From positions 1-30,438 of the forward strand of contig CAINVI010000324.1 in assembly GCA_903854075.1 (NCBI GenBank): a DNA stretch of 30,438 nt, written 5' to 3'. This document shows positions 15,571-24,314 of the stretch, piece by piece (the stretch's first letter is position 1; each line of letters begins with the position of its first letter). The notes under the pieces were generated by a model that saw only the letters and a list, made by a program, of their open reading frames with translations, did not search any database and was not told where the DNA came from. A program made the translations under genes and the position numbers. Origin of the DNA: Candidatus Pollutiaquabacter sp. GTDB lineage: Bacteria; Bacteroidota; Bacteroidia; AKYH767-A; 2013-40CM-41-45.

Positions 15571-16824
15571 ATGCAACTGAAACGAGTCGTCGTAACCGGA
15601 ATGGGCGCATTGACGCCCCTCGGAAATACACCTGCTGACTACTGGAACGGCCTGATCAACGGCGTCAGTGGCGCGGGTCCTATCACGAAGTTTGACGCTT
15701 CCAAATTCAAAACACGTTTTGCCTGCGAAGTCAAGGACTTCGATCCCAATAATTATTTTGACCGCAAAGAAGCCCGCAAGCTCGACGGATTTTCGCAGTA
15801 CGCGCTTGTCGTTGCGGAAGAAGCCGTCAAAGATGCCGGAATCAACCTGGAGACCATCAACCACGATCGCGTGGGGGTGATTTGGGGCTCCGGAATCGGC
15901 GGACTGAAAACGTTTCAGGACGAAGTGATCGCTTTTGGTCGCGGCGACGGAACTCCACGCTTCAACCCGTTCTTTATTCCTAAGATGATCGCCGATATTG
16001 CATCGGGACACATCTCCATGAAATTCGGTTTCCGCGGACCTAACTTTACCACGGTTTCTGCCTGTGCTTCTTCCACCAATGCATTGATTGATGCATTTAC
16101 CTACATCCGTCTTGGTAAAGCCAACATGATCATCTCCGGCGGCTCCGAATCGACCATGAACGAAACTTGTGTAGGAGGATTCAATGCACTGCAAGCGCTT
16201 TCCATGCGTAATGACGATCCGAAAACGGCATCTCGTCCGTTTGACCTCGATCGTGATGGCTTTGTACTCGGCGAAGGTGCCGGTTGTATCATTCTGGAAG
16301 AACTCGAGCATGCCAAAGCACGTGGTGCAAAAATTTATGCGGAAATGATTGGCGGAGGTATGTCGGCCGATGCGTACCATATGACAGCTCCGCACCCGGA
16401 AGGTTTAGGAGCTGCCAACGTTATGCGTGCTGCGCTCGAAGATGCTAATCTTACCACAGCAGACATCGATTACATCAACGTACACGGTACGTCTACGCCA
16501 ATCGGTGATCCGCAGGAAATCAAAGCTATTCAGACGGTGTTTGGCGAAGATGCCTACCGCCTGAATATCAGCTCGACCAAATCAATGACCGGCCACTTGT
16601 TGGGTGCCGCCGGTGCTATTGAAGCGATGGCGAGCATCATGGCTGTACAACACGATATTGTACCGCCTACCATCAACCACTTCACTGACGATCCTGCATT
16701 CGACCCTAAACTGAACCTCACTTTCCACCACGCACAAAAACGTAAAGTGGATATTGCGCTGAGTAACACGTTCGGTTTCGGTGGCCACAATGCTTCCGTA
16801 ATCTTCCGTAAGTACATCGGCTAA
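15571..16824 (+). CDS. fabF: 3-oxoacyl-[acyl-carrier-protein] synthase II
   Basis: The 417-residue protein is a typical condensing enzyme of fatty-acid elongation. It joins malonyl-ACP to a growing acyl-ACP, releasing carbon dioxide. The Cys-His-His triad is intact: C165 in SACASS, H305 in VHGTSTP and H342 in KSMTGHLLG, with K337 nearby. The N-terminal RRVVVTG-like strand (KRVVVTGMGALTPLG) sets the start. The acpP-fabF-rnc order is common in Bacteroidota and many other bacteria. Confidence 0.98.
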   Translation: MQLKRVVVTGMGALTPLGNTPADYWNGLINGVSGAGPITKFDASKFKTRFACEVKDFDPNNYFDRKEARKLDGFSQYALVVAEEAVKDAGINLETINHDRVGVIWGSGIGGLKTFQDEVIAFGRGDGTPRFNPFFIPKMIADIASGHISMKFGFRGPNFTTVSACASSTNALIDAFTYIRLGKANMIISGGSESTMNETCVGGFNALQALSMRNDDPKTASRPFDLDRDGFVLGEGAGCIILEELEHAKARGAKIYAEMIGGGMSADAYHMTAPHPEGLGAANVMRAALEDANLTTADIDYINVHGTSTPIGDPQEIKAIQTVFGEDAYRLNISSTKSMTGHLLGAAGAIEAMASIMAVQHDIVPPTINHFTDDPAFDPKLNLTFHHAQKRKVDIALSNTFGFGGHNASVIFRKYIG

Positions 16825-16868
16825 ACGTTGAAAAGCGGTCGGTCGGCGTACCTGAAAAACAGGTTGGC

Positions 16869-17597
16869 TTGAGTTTATTCTCACACATCCGCTATTACTT
16901 TTCCGGCGACAAGAAATTCGTTTCTTCCCTGCGCAACCTATTGGGATTTACACCAGGCAATCTGTCCGTTTATCACCTTGCTTTCAGCCATCGTTCAACC
17001 GCTACGGAACATCCTACAGGCATCAAACTTTCCAATGAACGCCTGGAATATCTCGGCGATGCCATACTTGGTGCGGTTATCGCAGAACTCCTCTTTAAAA
17101 AGTTCCCGTTCAAGGAAGAAGGCTTCCTGACCGAAATGCGGAGCCGAATTGTCAATCGCGAAAATCTGAACCGGCTAGCGCTTAAGTTAGGCATCAACAA
17201 GTTCATGGACGGCTCGATAGATCCCGGGGCAAAAAGCCGGTCGGCCTACGGAGATGCCTTCGAAGCATTGATCGGCGCAGTGTATATCGACAAAGGATAC
17301 AGCACCACCCGCAAGCTTGTCCTTACTCGAATCGTACGCCACCACGTCGATCTCGACGAACTTGAGCAAGTCGACAAGAACTTTAAAAGTCGTCTGATTA
17401 ACTGGGCACAGCGCGAGCGCCGAACGGTCGAATTCGAGCTAATCGAAGAAGTGGAAAACGCCGGCAAGCGCCTGCTGCGCGTACGACTCCTGCTTGACGG
17501 TCAGGAAATCGCCCGGGGCGAAGACTATTCCAAAAAACGGGCCGAACAGATCGCCGCCGAAAAGGCCGTTCAACAACTACACCTTACCGAAACCTGA
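16869..17597 (+). CDS. rnc: Ribonuclease III
   Basis: The 242-residue protein starts at a TTG codon. I see no in-frame ATG or GTG upstream, and the N-terminal segment DKKFVSSLRNLLGFTPGN is typical of Bacteroidota RNase III. The catalytic domain carries the signature NERLEYLGDA (56-65, acidic residues E60 and D64) and the second acidic pair D129 and E132 in YGDAFEALIGAVYID. A double-stranded RNA-binding domain fills the C-terminus (about 170-238). The enzyme cuts double-stranded RNA in rRNA processing and mRNA decay. It lies 44 bases after fabF. Confidence 0.97.
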   Translation: MSLFSHIRYYFSGDKKFVSSLRNLLGFTPGNLSVYHLAFSHRSTATEHPTGIKLSNERLEYLGDAILGAVIAELLFKKFPFKEEGFLTEMRSRIVNRENLNRLALKLGINKFMDGSIDPGAKSRSAYGDAFEALIGAVYIDKGYSTTRKLVLTRIVRHHVDLDELEQVDKNFKSRLINWAQRERRTVEFELIEEVENAGKRLLRVRLLLDGQEIARGEDYSKKRAEQIAAEKAVQQLHLTET

Positions 17598-17639
17598 CAA
17601 CTACCGGCAGTAGCCGTCGGTAAACCGCCGGATACTTGT

Positions 17640-17647
17640 TACCTTCG
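17640..17647 (+). promoter_or_regulatory. Candidate -7 element ahead of the IPExxxVDY gene
   Basis: TACCTTCG matches TAnnTTTG at all but one base and ends nine bases before the ATG. A short leader would result. No TTTG is seen at -33. The element may start a separate transcript for the IPExxxVDY-pyk-M42 genes. Confidence 0.33.
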
Positions 17648-17656
17648 TAGTACGTC

Positions 17657-18076
17657 ATGGGAAAAACCATCCTGAAAATAGATGACGAAGTCTATGACTT
17701 CATCCTGATCGGCATCGTATCGAACTTTCGTGATTTCAGGATCTGCCGCGACATCAATACCACATTAGAACTGGAATTACAGCGTGGCAGCGACTATACC
17801 ATTCTAGATGGCAAGCGCGACACAGAACTTGCTTTCTCGTTTTTCGAGTACAACACTGAACAGGAAGACCAATACTTTGTTATATCCAACAAAACGGAAG
17901 AGGGATTATTGATTCCGGAACGTAAGCAGCTGGATTATTTCCTGCTCATCAAACCGGGCATGACACCCATCGACCCGACAGAAATTATCAAACACCTACA
18001 AACAGTTGCCGGATTCCAGGCCGTTTTTACTCTTGACGTTCGCACACTGAAATCAAAAGGCAACCTACTGTTCTAA
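17657..18076 (+). CDS. IPExxxVDY family protein
   Basis: The 139-residue protein carries the diagnostic motif I-P-E-R-K-Q-L-D-Y (about residues 87-95), the variant with Leu for Val, that names this Bacteroidota-restricted family. The N-terminal half has an FxLIGIVSNFRDFRICRDIN segment and alternating strands; there is no signal peptide or membrane segment, so it should be cytosolic. The function is unknown. It sits between rnc and pyk, 10 bases before pyk, a neighbourhood I recall as conserved in the phylum, suggesting a housekeeping role. Confidence 0.9.
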   Translation: MGKTILKIDDEVYDFILIGIVSNFRDFRICRDINTTLELELQRGSDYTILDGKRDTELAFSFFEYNTEQEDQYFVISNKTEEGLLIPERKQLDYFLLIKPGMTPIDPTEIIKHLQTVAGFQAVFTLDVRTLKSKGNLLF

Positions 18077-18086
18077 TCGCATTACT

Positions 18087-19514
18087 ATGATTCCATACAA
18101 CAAGACCAAAATTGTCGCCACGATCGGCCCTGCCTCTTCTTCTTATGAAACCTTGAAGAGCATGATAAAAGCCGGTGTAGATGTTTGTCGTATCAACCTT
18201 TCACACGGCGATTACTCGCACCACCGGGAGGTCATCCGTAACATCCGAACCATCAACCGGGAATTAGGAATTCACACCTCCATCCTCGTCGATTTACAAG
18301 GCCCTAAACTTCGTATTGGCGTGGTGAAAGATAATGCCATGCAGCTGGATGCCGGAGATGAGATCCGCTTTACCACCGAAGAGTGCATTGGTGAAGACGG
18401 TAAACTTTACATGAACTATCAGCAATTCCCCTCGGATGTCGCTGTCGGAGATACGATACTCATTGATGACGGTAAGCTTAAATTACATGTCACCGATACC
18501 AACAAGAAAGACCTCGTCAAAGCTGTCGTCGAAAGCGGCGGAATACTCTCTTCCAAGAAAGGAGTCAACCTTCCGCGCACGAAAATATCACTGCCGTGTT
18601 TGACCCCGAAAGACCTCGAAGATCTGCACTTCGCCATGGAAATGGACGTGGACTGGATTGGATTGTCGTTCGTACGCCGTGCGCAGGATATCCTTGAATT
18701 GAAAAATATAATTGCACGAGCCGGAAAGAAAATCCGCGTAGTTGCAAAAATAGAAAAGCCGGAAGCAATTGCAGAGATTGATCAGATCATTCGCGAAACC
18801 GATGCATTGATGGTGGCTCGTGGCGACCTAGGCGTGGAAATGCCGATGGAACAAGTGCCAATGATTCAGAAAATGCTCGTCAAAAAAGCTATTGAAGCGT
18901 TCAAGCCGGTTATCATCGCTACACAAATGATGGAAAGCATGATCACGAATCACGCGCCGACACGTGCCGAAGTGAACGACGTTGCAAATTCTGTTCTTGA
19001 CGGCGCTGATGCCGTCATGCTCAGTGGCGAAACTTCCGTCGGGCAATATCCGGTGAAAGTCGTGGAGTATATGCGAAACATCATCACTACAGTCGAGTCA
19101 GAAGGATATCCGTACAATCGTTTTCATGCGCCAGACACGAAAAGCGAAACTTATATTTCCGATTCGGTGTGCTACAACGCTTGTGTTATGGCCTCTCAAG
19201 TCGGAGCCAAAGCAATTGTTGGTATGACGCGTTCCGGATATACCGCTTATCAGGTTTCCGCACAGCGTCCGAACACCGAGATCCTTATTTTCTCGGATGT
19301 ACCTTCGCTGATGAGTGTGCTGAGTCTTGTATGGGGCGTTCGTTGTTTCTTCTACGACCGGGAAGTCAGCACCGACGAAACCATTATTGAACTTCAGGAA
19401 ATCCTGAAGGAAAAAGGATTTGCCAAAACAGACGATATCATCATCAACCTTGCCAGTATTCCGTTGGAAGATCAGGGAAGAACCAATATGATCAAACTCG
19501 GACGCGTAAAATAA
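18087..19514 (+). CDS. pyk: Pyruvate kinase
   Basis: The 475-residue protein has the standard pyruvate kinase layout. It has an N-terminal KTKIVATIGPAS strand, RINLSHG, the KIEKPEAI loop with the catalytic Lys, MVARGDLGVE with metal and phosphate ligands, and the DGADAVMLSGETSVG loop. The C-terminal regulatory domain has normal length. It converts phosphoenolpyruvate and ADP to pyruvate and ATP. It lies 10 bases after the IPExxxVDY gene and 15 bases before the M42 gene, so the three are likely one transcript. Confidence 0.98.
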   Translation: MIPYNKTKIVATIGPASSSYETLKSMIKAGVDVCRINLSHGDYSHHREVIRNIRTINRELGIHTSILVDLQGPKLRIGVVKDNAMQLDAGDEIRFTTEECIGEDGKLYMNYQQFPSDVAVGDTILIDDGKLKLHVTDTNKKDLVKAVVESGGILSSKKGVNLPRTKISLPCLTPKDLEDLHFAMEMDVDWIGLSFVRRAQDILELKNIIARAGKKIRVVAKIEKPEAIAEIDQIIRETDALMVARGDLGVEMPMEQVPMIQKMLVKKAIEAFKPVIIATQMMESMITNHAPTRAEVNDVANSVLDGADAVMLSGETSVGQYPVKVVEYMRNIITTVESEGYPYNRFHAPDTKSETYISDSVCYNACVMASQVGAKAIVGMTRSGYTAYQVSAQRPNTEILIFSDVPSLMSVLSLVWGVRCFFYDREVSTDETIIELQEILKEKGFAKTDDIIINLASIPLEDQGRTNMIKLGRVK

Positions 19515-19529
19515 AACCCACACCTTCTT

Positions 19530-20573
19530 ATGTCAATTAACGTTAATCTCCTCAAAGAAATCTGTGAAATTGCCGGTGCTCCCGGATTCGAGTCGCGTGT
19601 GCGCGAAATCGTCTTGCGTGAAATTCGTCCACTTTGTGACGACATCTCCATCGACAACATGGGAAATGTCACTGCAGTAAAGAAAGGCCGTGAACGCAAA
19701 AAAGTAATGGTCGCTGCACATATGGATGAAATCGGTTTCATTGTCACGCATATCGACGATAACGGTTTCCTCCGGTTTCACACCCTTGGCGGTTTCGATC
19801 CTAAAACGCTTACAGCGCAGCGCGTTATTGTACATGGCCGTCAGGACGTTATCGGTGTCATGGGCTCGAAACCTATTCATATCATGTCGCCGGAAGAGCG
19901 CAACAAGACGGCACAAATCACCGACTTCTTTATCGACCTTGGTTTACCCAAAGAAGAAGTAGTAAAACTAGTACGTGTCGGCGATCCGGTTACTCGTCAG
20001 CGCGAACTTATTGAAATGGGCAATTGCGTGAATTGCAAATCCATTGACAATCGGGTTTCCGTATTCATCCTGATCGAAACGTTACGCCAACTAAAAAATC
20101 ATCCCTACGATTTGTATGCTGTCTTTACCGTGCAGGAGGAAGTAGGTATCCGCGGCGCAAATGTTGCTGCTCACCACATCGAGCCCGATTTCGGATTTGG
20201 TCTCGACACGACTATTGCATATGACGTACCGGGATCTCAGCCGCACGAACAAGTGACCAAACTCGGGAAAGGTACCGCCATTAAAATCATGGATGCCTCC
20301 ACAATTTGTGATGCGCGTATGGTGGATTTCATGAAAAAAACAGCCGATAAACACAGCGTTAAATGGCAACCGGAGATCCTGCAAGCCGGCGGAACCGATA
20401 CGGCAGGAGTACAACGAATGGGCAAATCAGGCGCTATCGCCGGAGCCGTATCTATTCCAACACGACATATCCATCAGGTCATCGAAATGGCCGATAAAGA
20501 TGATATCCGTGGTAGTATCGACTTACTCACCCATTGTATTCAGGAACTGGACCAACACAGCTGGTCATTCTGA
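19530..20573 (+). CDS. M42 family metallo-aminopeptidase
   Basis: The 347-residue protein matches the M42 family of dinuclear metal aminopeptidases (glutamyl aminopeptidase/endoglucanase-like), which form tetrahedral cytosolic assemblies that trim peptides. Expected metal and catalytic residues are visible: H64 and D66 in AAHMDEIGF, bridging D173 in SIDNRV (the family more often has DDR), E203 and E204 in QEEVGIRG, D226 and H315 in PTRHIHQ. The GGTDTAG motif near 287-293 is also typical. It ends just before a strong terminator and probably closes the pyk transcript. Its substrate preference cannot be told from sequence. Confidence 0.94.
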   Translation: MSINVNLLKEICEIAGAPGFESRVREIVLREIRPLCDDISIDNMGNVTAVKKGRERKKVMVAAHMDEIGFIVTHIDDNGFLRFHTLGGFDPKTLTAQRVIVHGRQDVIGVMGSKPIHIMSPEERNKTAQITDFFIDLGLPKEEVVKLVRVGDPVTRQRELIEMGNCVNCKSIDNRVSVFILIETLRQLKNHPYDLYAVFTVQEEVGIRGANVAAHHIEPDFGFGLDTTIAYDVPGSQPHEQVTKLGKGTAIKIMDASTICDARMVDFMKKTADKHSVKWQPEILQAGGTDTAGVQRMGKSGAIAGAVSIPTRHIHQVIEMADKDDIRGSIDLLTHCIQELDQHSWSF

Positions 20574-20592
20574 TAAAATCGATTTTTCAAAC

Positions 20593-20638
20593 AAAAAAAG
20601 GTCCTGTGTGTTATTACATTGGACCTTTTTTCTTTTTT
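20593..20638 (+). terminator. Intrinsic terminator after the M42 peptidase gene
   Basis: A7GGTCC (20593-20604) pairs with GGACCT6 (20621-20631) across a 16-base loop, and the Ts continue to 20638. The A-tract and T-tract make it potentially bidirectional. It separates the pyk-M42 genes from the small downstream gene. Confidence 0.88.
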
Positions 20639-20721
20639 ATTCGTCCCTTCCTGACGAACGTTCACCAATTTTCGTTGACCACGGGTAGCTCCCGGATATA
20701 CATTGATAAAAAACATTCCGC

Positions 20722-21033
20722 ATGAGCACCGCCGAAATTCAAGACGCATTGAACCTATATTCAATGATCACATTCTGGGACGGAAGGACCGAACCAGGTA
20801 TTTTGATCAGTCATTATAATATTCATCGTTCAGGAATGGAATACTATTTCGTAGCTCACGATAACATGCAAGCCTATAAAAATGCGTTGGACCGATTTGA
20901 CCGCGACACTTACCGTTTATTGACGGAAACTGTGGACCCGCGAGATGTAGTTTCAATTCATGCGGTTTCTCTGCGCGAATTCAAATCAATCATGCAGCAA
21001 TCAGCTGCAAAAGACCGACAACAAGCTAATTAA
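20722..21033 (+). CDS. Small uncharacterised protein
   Basis: I do not recognise this 103-residue protein. It has no signal peptide or membrane segment. The first 60 residues look like alternating strands (SMITFWDGR, PGILISHYNIH, MEYYFVAHDN), followed by a charged helical stretch and a late DVVSIHAVSL strand, consistent with a small alpha/beta or beta-barrel domain. It is the last plus-strand gene, isolated from the M42 gene by a terminator, and it runs head-on into the LutB-like gene with only 10 bases between stop codons. I found no clear promoter in the 90 bases before it. It is probably real because its codon use resembles its neighbours and the frame is clean. Confidence 0.7.
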   Translation: MSTAEIQDALNLYSMITFWDGRTEPGILISHYNIHRSGMEYYFVAHDNMQAYKNALDRFDRDTYRLLTETVDPRDVVSIHAVSLREFKSIMQQSAAKDRQQAN

Positions 21034-21043
21034 TACGACTAGA

Positions 21044-22423
21044 CTATTTTGCCTTTCTTCGGCGCCATTGTTCATTGAACGATCGTGCTGCTACTTTCGG
21101 TAGTTCTCGGCGTTCTCCCCAGTTTTTCCGGAAAAAATTCTGAAGAATAAAATTCTTCGCTTTTGCCCCGCCCTGGTTCATCAATCTTCTGCTCAGCATT
21201 GCCTTTTTCCAAAACGAATATATCCATCGCTCCGGTTTACTGCTTGTGTGTTGGGTGATAGCATCACGCCGATTATACAAAAGCAGTTTATGGAGGTCGA
21301 TGCGTACCGGACAAACCTCCGTACATTTTCCACACAACGAGGAAGCATAACTGAGATGCTTGAATTCCTTCATTCCATTAAGGTGCGGAGTAATTACGGA
21401 TCCGATCGGGCCACTGTAGGTAGTACCGTAAGCATGTCCACCAACGCCTTTATAAATAGGGCAACCATTCAAACATGCTCCACACCGAATACAATAAAGC
21501 GCTTGCCGCTGTTCGGGTTGTGCCAAGAGGTTTGTTCTGCCATTGTCAAGAAGGATGACATACATTTCTTCCGGACCATCCGATTCTTGTTCTGATTTCG
21601 GACCGGAAAGAATCGAATTATAAACCGTAATGTTCTGTCCTGTTCCGTGCGTAGCCAGCAACGGCCAGAATAAATCAAGATCAGAAAGTGAAGGAATTAC
21701 TTTTTCGATTCCGGCAATGGCGATGTGTACTTTCGGAAAAGCAATCGACATTAGTGTATTCCCTTCGTTTTCGGTCAATGCTATGGAGCCGGTATCTGCA
21801 ATCAAGAAATTTGCGCCGGTGATTCCGGCATCAGCCTGCTGGTATTTTTTACGCAATAGTTCACGGACAAAGACTGTAATCTGTTTGGGAGTAGCATCGA
21901 TCGGCAAATCATATTTCTCGTTAAACGTTTTGGCTACATCTTCCTTGGAAAGGTGCATCGCAGGCGTAACAATATGATAGGGCGCCTCATCTCGCAATTG
22001 AACAATGAACTCTCCCAAGTCCGTTTCAACCGATTCTATTCCTGCGGCAGATAGCGCTGTATTGACATGGATCTCTTCCGTCGTCATCGATTTTGATTTC
22101 ACGACAGATTTAGCATCAACGCTTTTGAGGATCTTCAGCATCTCGGCGATTGCTTCCTCAGCATCGTTTGCCCAAATTACTTTTCCGCCCCGCTTGATGA
22201 AATTCGCTTCAAACTCGATTAAGTAGCGATCCAGTTGTTCGATGCTGCGCCACTTTAAAAAATTTGCGCGCTGACGGGCGGTATCAAAATCAAAAAACTG
22301 GTGTTTGCCTTCATCCACCTTTTTATCGTACTGATCAATGTTGTAGGCCAATTTTCTCCGGTGTTCTTTATCAAAAACACGGGATTCGGCATCATTCAAA
22401 AAGCGTACGGAGGATACTGACAT
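21044..22423 (-). CDS. LutB-like iron-sulfur protein (LUD domain plus two 4Fe-4S clusters)
   Basis: The 459-residue protein has an N-terminal LUD domain (about 60-300, with SKSMTTEEI at 110-118 and ADTGSIALTENEG at 209-221). It is followed by two ferredoxin-type cluster sites: C311-x2-C314-x2-C317-x3-C321-P and C364-x2-C367-x3-C371-P. This is the LutB architecture; LutB belongs to the LutABC complex that oxidises L-lactate. Neither LutA nor LutC is present here, so the electron partners are unknown and a different 2-hydroxyacid or redox role is possible. It is 29 bases downstream of lysA on the same strand. Confidence 0.9.
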   Translation of the reverse strand: MSVSSVRFLNDAESRVFDKEHRRKLAYNIDQYDKKVDEGKHQFFDFDTARQRANFLKWRSIEQLDRYLIEFEANFIKRGGKVIWANDAEEAIAEMLKILKSVDAKSVVKSKSMTTEEIHVNTALSAAGIESVETDLGEFIVQLRDEAPYHIVTPAMHLSKEDVAKTFNEKYDLPIDATPKQITVFVRELLRKKYQQADAGITGANFLIADTGSIALTENEGNTLMSIAFPKVHIAIAGIEKVIPSLSDLDLFWPLLATHGTGQNITVYNSILSGPKSEQESDGPEEMYVILLDNGRTNLLAQPEQRQALYCIRCGACLNGCPIYKGVGGHAYGTTYSGPIGSVITPHLNGMKEFKHLSYASSLCGKCTEVCPVRIDLHKLLLYNRRDAITQHTSSKPERWIYSFWKKAMLSRRLMNQGGAKAKNFILQNFFRKNWGERRELPKVAARSFNEQWRRRKAK

Positions 22424-22452
22424 AGTCGATTGAATGGTACTAAGTTACTAAA

Positions 22453-23685
22453 TCACGCCATTATGTCTACCTGATTCTTCAGGATATCATCCAGGGTTTC
22501 CCGACGGCGAATTAAATGTGCTTCCCCATCGAGTACAAATACCTCTGCGGGACGAAAACGGGAGTTGTAATTATTACTCATCGAGAATCCATATGCACCT
22601 GCATTCAAAACCGCCAACACATCACCTTCACGGACTTCCGAAAGTCGGCGGTCGCTGCCGAAGGTGTCCGTTTCACAAATATAGCCGACAACAGAATAAA
22701 TCCGCTGTTTTCCCTCCGGATTGCTAATATTGAGAATGTGATGGTAAGCATCGTAGAACATCGGACGTATCAAATGGTTCTGACCACTGTCCACACCGGC
22801 AAAAACCGTTGCCAGCGTTTGTTTAACAACGTTCACTTTGACCAGCAGCACGCCGGACTCACTGACCAGGTATTTTCCCGGTTCAAACCACAATTGCAAA
22901 GGACGACCGTATTGCTTACAAAACTCGTTGAAGCGGGTAGTTAATTCGCGTCCCAGCTCCTCGATATCCGTAGTTACGTCGCCTTCCTTGTATGCAACTT
23001 TAAAGCCGCTGCCAAAATCAATGAACCGTAAATCCGGAAAGGATTCCGCCATCTCGAACATAAGTTCGGCCATTCGTAAAAAGACGGAAGAATCCAGGAT
23101 TTCAGAACCGGTATGAATGTGAAGTCCTTCGACACGCAAGGAGCAACTTTTCACGATACGTTCTACGTGTCGTAACTGATAGATGGAAATTCCGAATTTC
23201 GAATCGATATGTCCGGTCTGAATATGTGAATTGCCTCCCGCCTGGATATGCGGATTGAAACGGATACAAATGGGTACGCGTTCACCGTATTCATGTCCGA
23301 ACAATTCAAGCACAGAAAGATTATCGATATTGATAGTAACACCTAAATCGACGGCCTTACGAATCTCTTCGTATGCTACTCCATTCGGCGTGAAAAGTAT
23401 TTCACCGGGTTTGAATCCGCAACGCAAGCCCAGCTCGACTTCCTGAATGGAAACGGCATCCAGTCCCGCACCAAGCGAGCGGACATACTTAAGAATATTG
23501 ATATTCGTATTGGCTTTACACGCGTATTTAATCCGCAGATCTACTCCCTGAAAAGCGGATTCAATCGCTGAGTACTGACGCTTGATGAGTGCCGCATCAT
23601 ATACATAGACCGGTGTTCCATGCGTGGCGGCCAATTCTAGTGCATCCACTCCACCGATTTTATAGTATCCGTTCACTAATTCCAT
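22453..23685 (-). CDS. lysA: Diaminopimelate decarboxylase
   Basis: The 410-residue protein is a fold-III PLP decarboxylase. The PLP lysine is K57 in KYACKANTN. Further motifs are HIHTGSEI, the phosphate-binding GSGF, EPGKYLV with a substrate-binding Arg/Lys region, and the active-site cysteine in CETDTF. It decarboxylates meso-diaminopimelate to lysine in the last step of lysine biosynthesis. It is somewhat shorter than the Escherichia coli enzyme but normal for Bacteroidota. It lies 76 bases downstream of DUF2480. Confidence 0.96.
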   Translation of the reverse strand: MELVNGYYKIGGVDALELAATHGTPVYVYDAALIKRQYSAIESAFQGVDLRIKYACKANTNINILKYVRSLGAGLDAVSIQEVELGLRCGFKPGEILFTPNGVAYEEIRKAVDLGVTINIDNLSVLELFGHEYGERVPICIRFNPHIQAGGNSHIQTGHIDSKFGISIYQLRHVERIVKSCSLRVEGLHIHTGSEILDSSVFLRMAELMFEMAESFPDLRFIDFGSGFKVAYKEGDVTTDIEELGRELTTRFNEFCKQYGRPLQLWFEPGKYLVSESGVLLVKVNVVKQTLATVFAGVDSGQNHLIRPMFYDAYHHILNISNPEGKQRIYSVVGYICETDTFGSDRRLSEVREGDVLAVLNAGAYGFSMSNNYNSRFRPAEVFVLDGEAHLIRRRETLDDILKNQVDIMA

Positions 23686-23689
23686 ACGG

Positions 23690-23697
23690 CTAAAATA
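23690..23697 (-). promoter_or_regulatory. Weak candidate -7 element ahead of lysA
   Basis: The minus strand reads TATTTTAG, one base off TAnnTTTG, four bases before the lysA ATG. The upstream gap of 76 bases leaves room for a promoter, but there is no matching -33 element. It is reported only as a possibility. Confidence 0.22.
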
Positions 23698-23761
23698 GGA
23701 ATTATGAACGGCGCCGCGTAGCGAGAAAGGATAATTTTACGCTTATCTAATGTCTGAAAAG

Positions 23762-24265
23762 TTACTTGCGCTTGTACACCGGAACGGTGCTGCAAGGTTC
23801 GCCATACATAATGGACTTTACTACGGGCTGCAAGAGCGCCGTCAGCCGTACATAGGCAGAAACCGGCACATTTACTTTAGAACAGCCTTTGATGACAATT
23901 CGCTGATCAGAAAAAGAAGTTAAATCCAGCGAATTTAATTTCGCGTCGAAAAGGACTTCTTCCATTCGTATAAGATCACCGAAAATCACTTGTTGTGCGT
24001 ATGGAGCAACAGCCGTCGCAACCAACATGAACGCCCAAGTCGGCACAATAGCATCCGCAGAACAGGTGACGGCAACTAACTTATTGCTATAAATCGACCA
24101 ATCGTGCTGCTTGATTTGCTCCCTAAAATCTTTCTCCTTCAGAATTATTTCCTCGAACAACCAACCTTTGATATCGAAAAGCACCCGTTCGCCCGGAGTA
24201 TACAGCTCCTCCAGGTCAATGGTAATCAATCCGCTTTCCGCTACTTTATTAACGATGGGCTCCAT
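23762..24265 (-). CDS. DUF2480 family protein
   Basis: The 167-residue protein matches a Bacteroidota family of unknown function: an N-terminal NKVAESGLITIDLEELY segment, an FDIKGWLFEEIILKEKDFRE helix, a central CSADAIVPTWAFML segment and a C-terminal YGEPCSTVPV tail. There is no signal peptide. Cysteines in CSADAIVP, KGCSKVNVP and GEPCSTVP could bind metal or an iron-sulfur cluster, but this is only a suggestion. From memory, family members often lie beside suf genes, and here it is in the same strand block as sufCDSE, separated by two other genes. Confidence 0.85.
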   Translation of the reverse strand: MEPIVNKVAESGLITIDLEELYTPGERVLFDIKGWLFEEIILKEKDFREQIKQHDWSIYSNKLVAVTCSADAIVPTWAFMLVATAVAPYAQQVIFGDLIRMEEVLFDAKLNSLDLTSFSDQRIVIKGCSKVNVPVSAYVRLTALLQPVVKSIMYGEPCSTVPVYKRK

Positions 24266-24314
24266 GGTGAAGTATTACTTTTCGTAAGCGCTTTGAAAAT
24301 TGTGCGTAACGAAA

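Noticed and set aside
15547..16395. Open frame of 282 codons on the minus strand, opposite fabF.
   Set aside because: It lies wholly antisense to a clear fabF gene, shows no recognisable domain, and has the Cys/His/Arg-rich composition of a shadow frame.
20660..20721. Possible riboswitch or structured leader before the small gene at 20722.
   Set aside because: Only a four-pair CGGG/CCCG hairpin is visible; no conserved core of a known riboswitch can be recognised.
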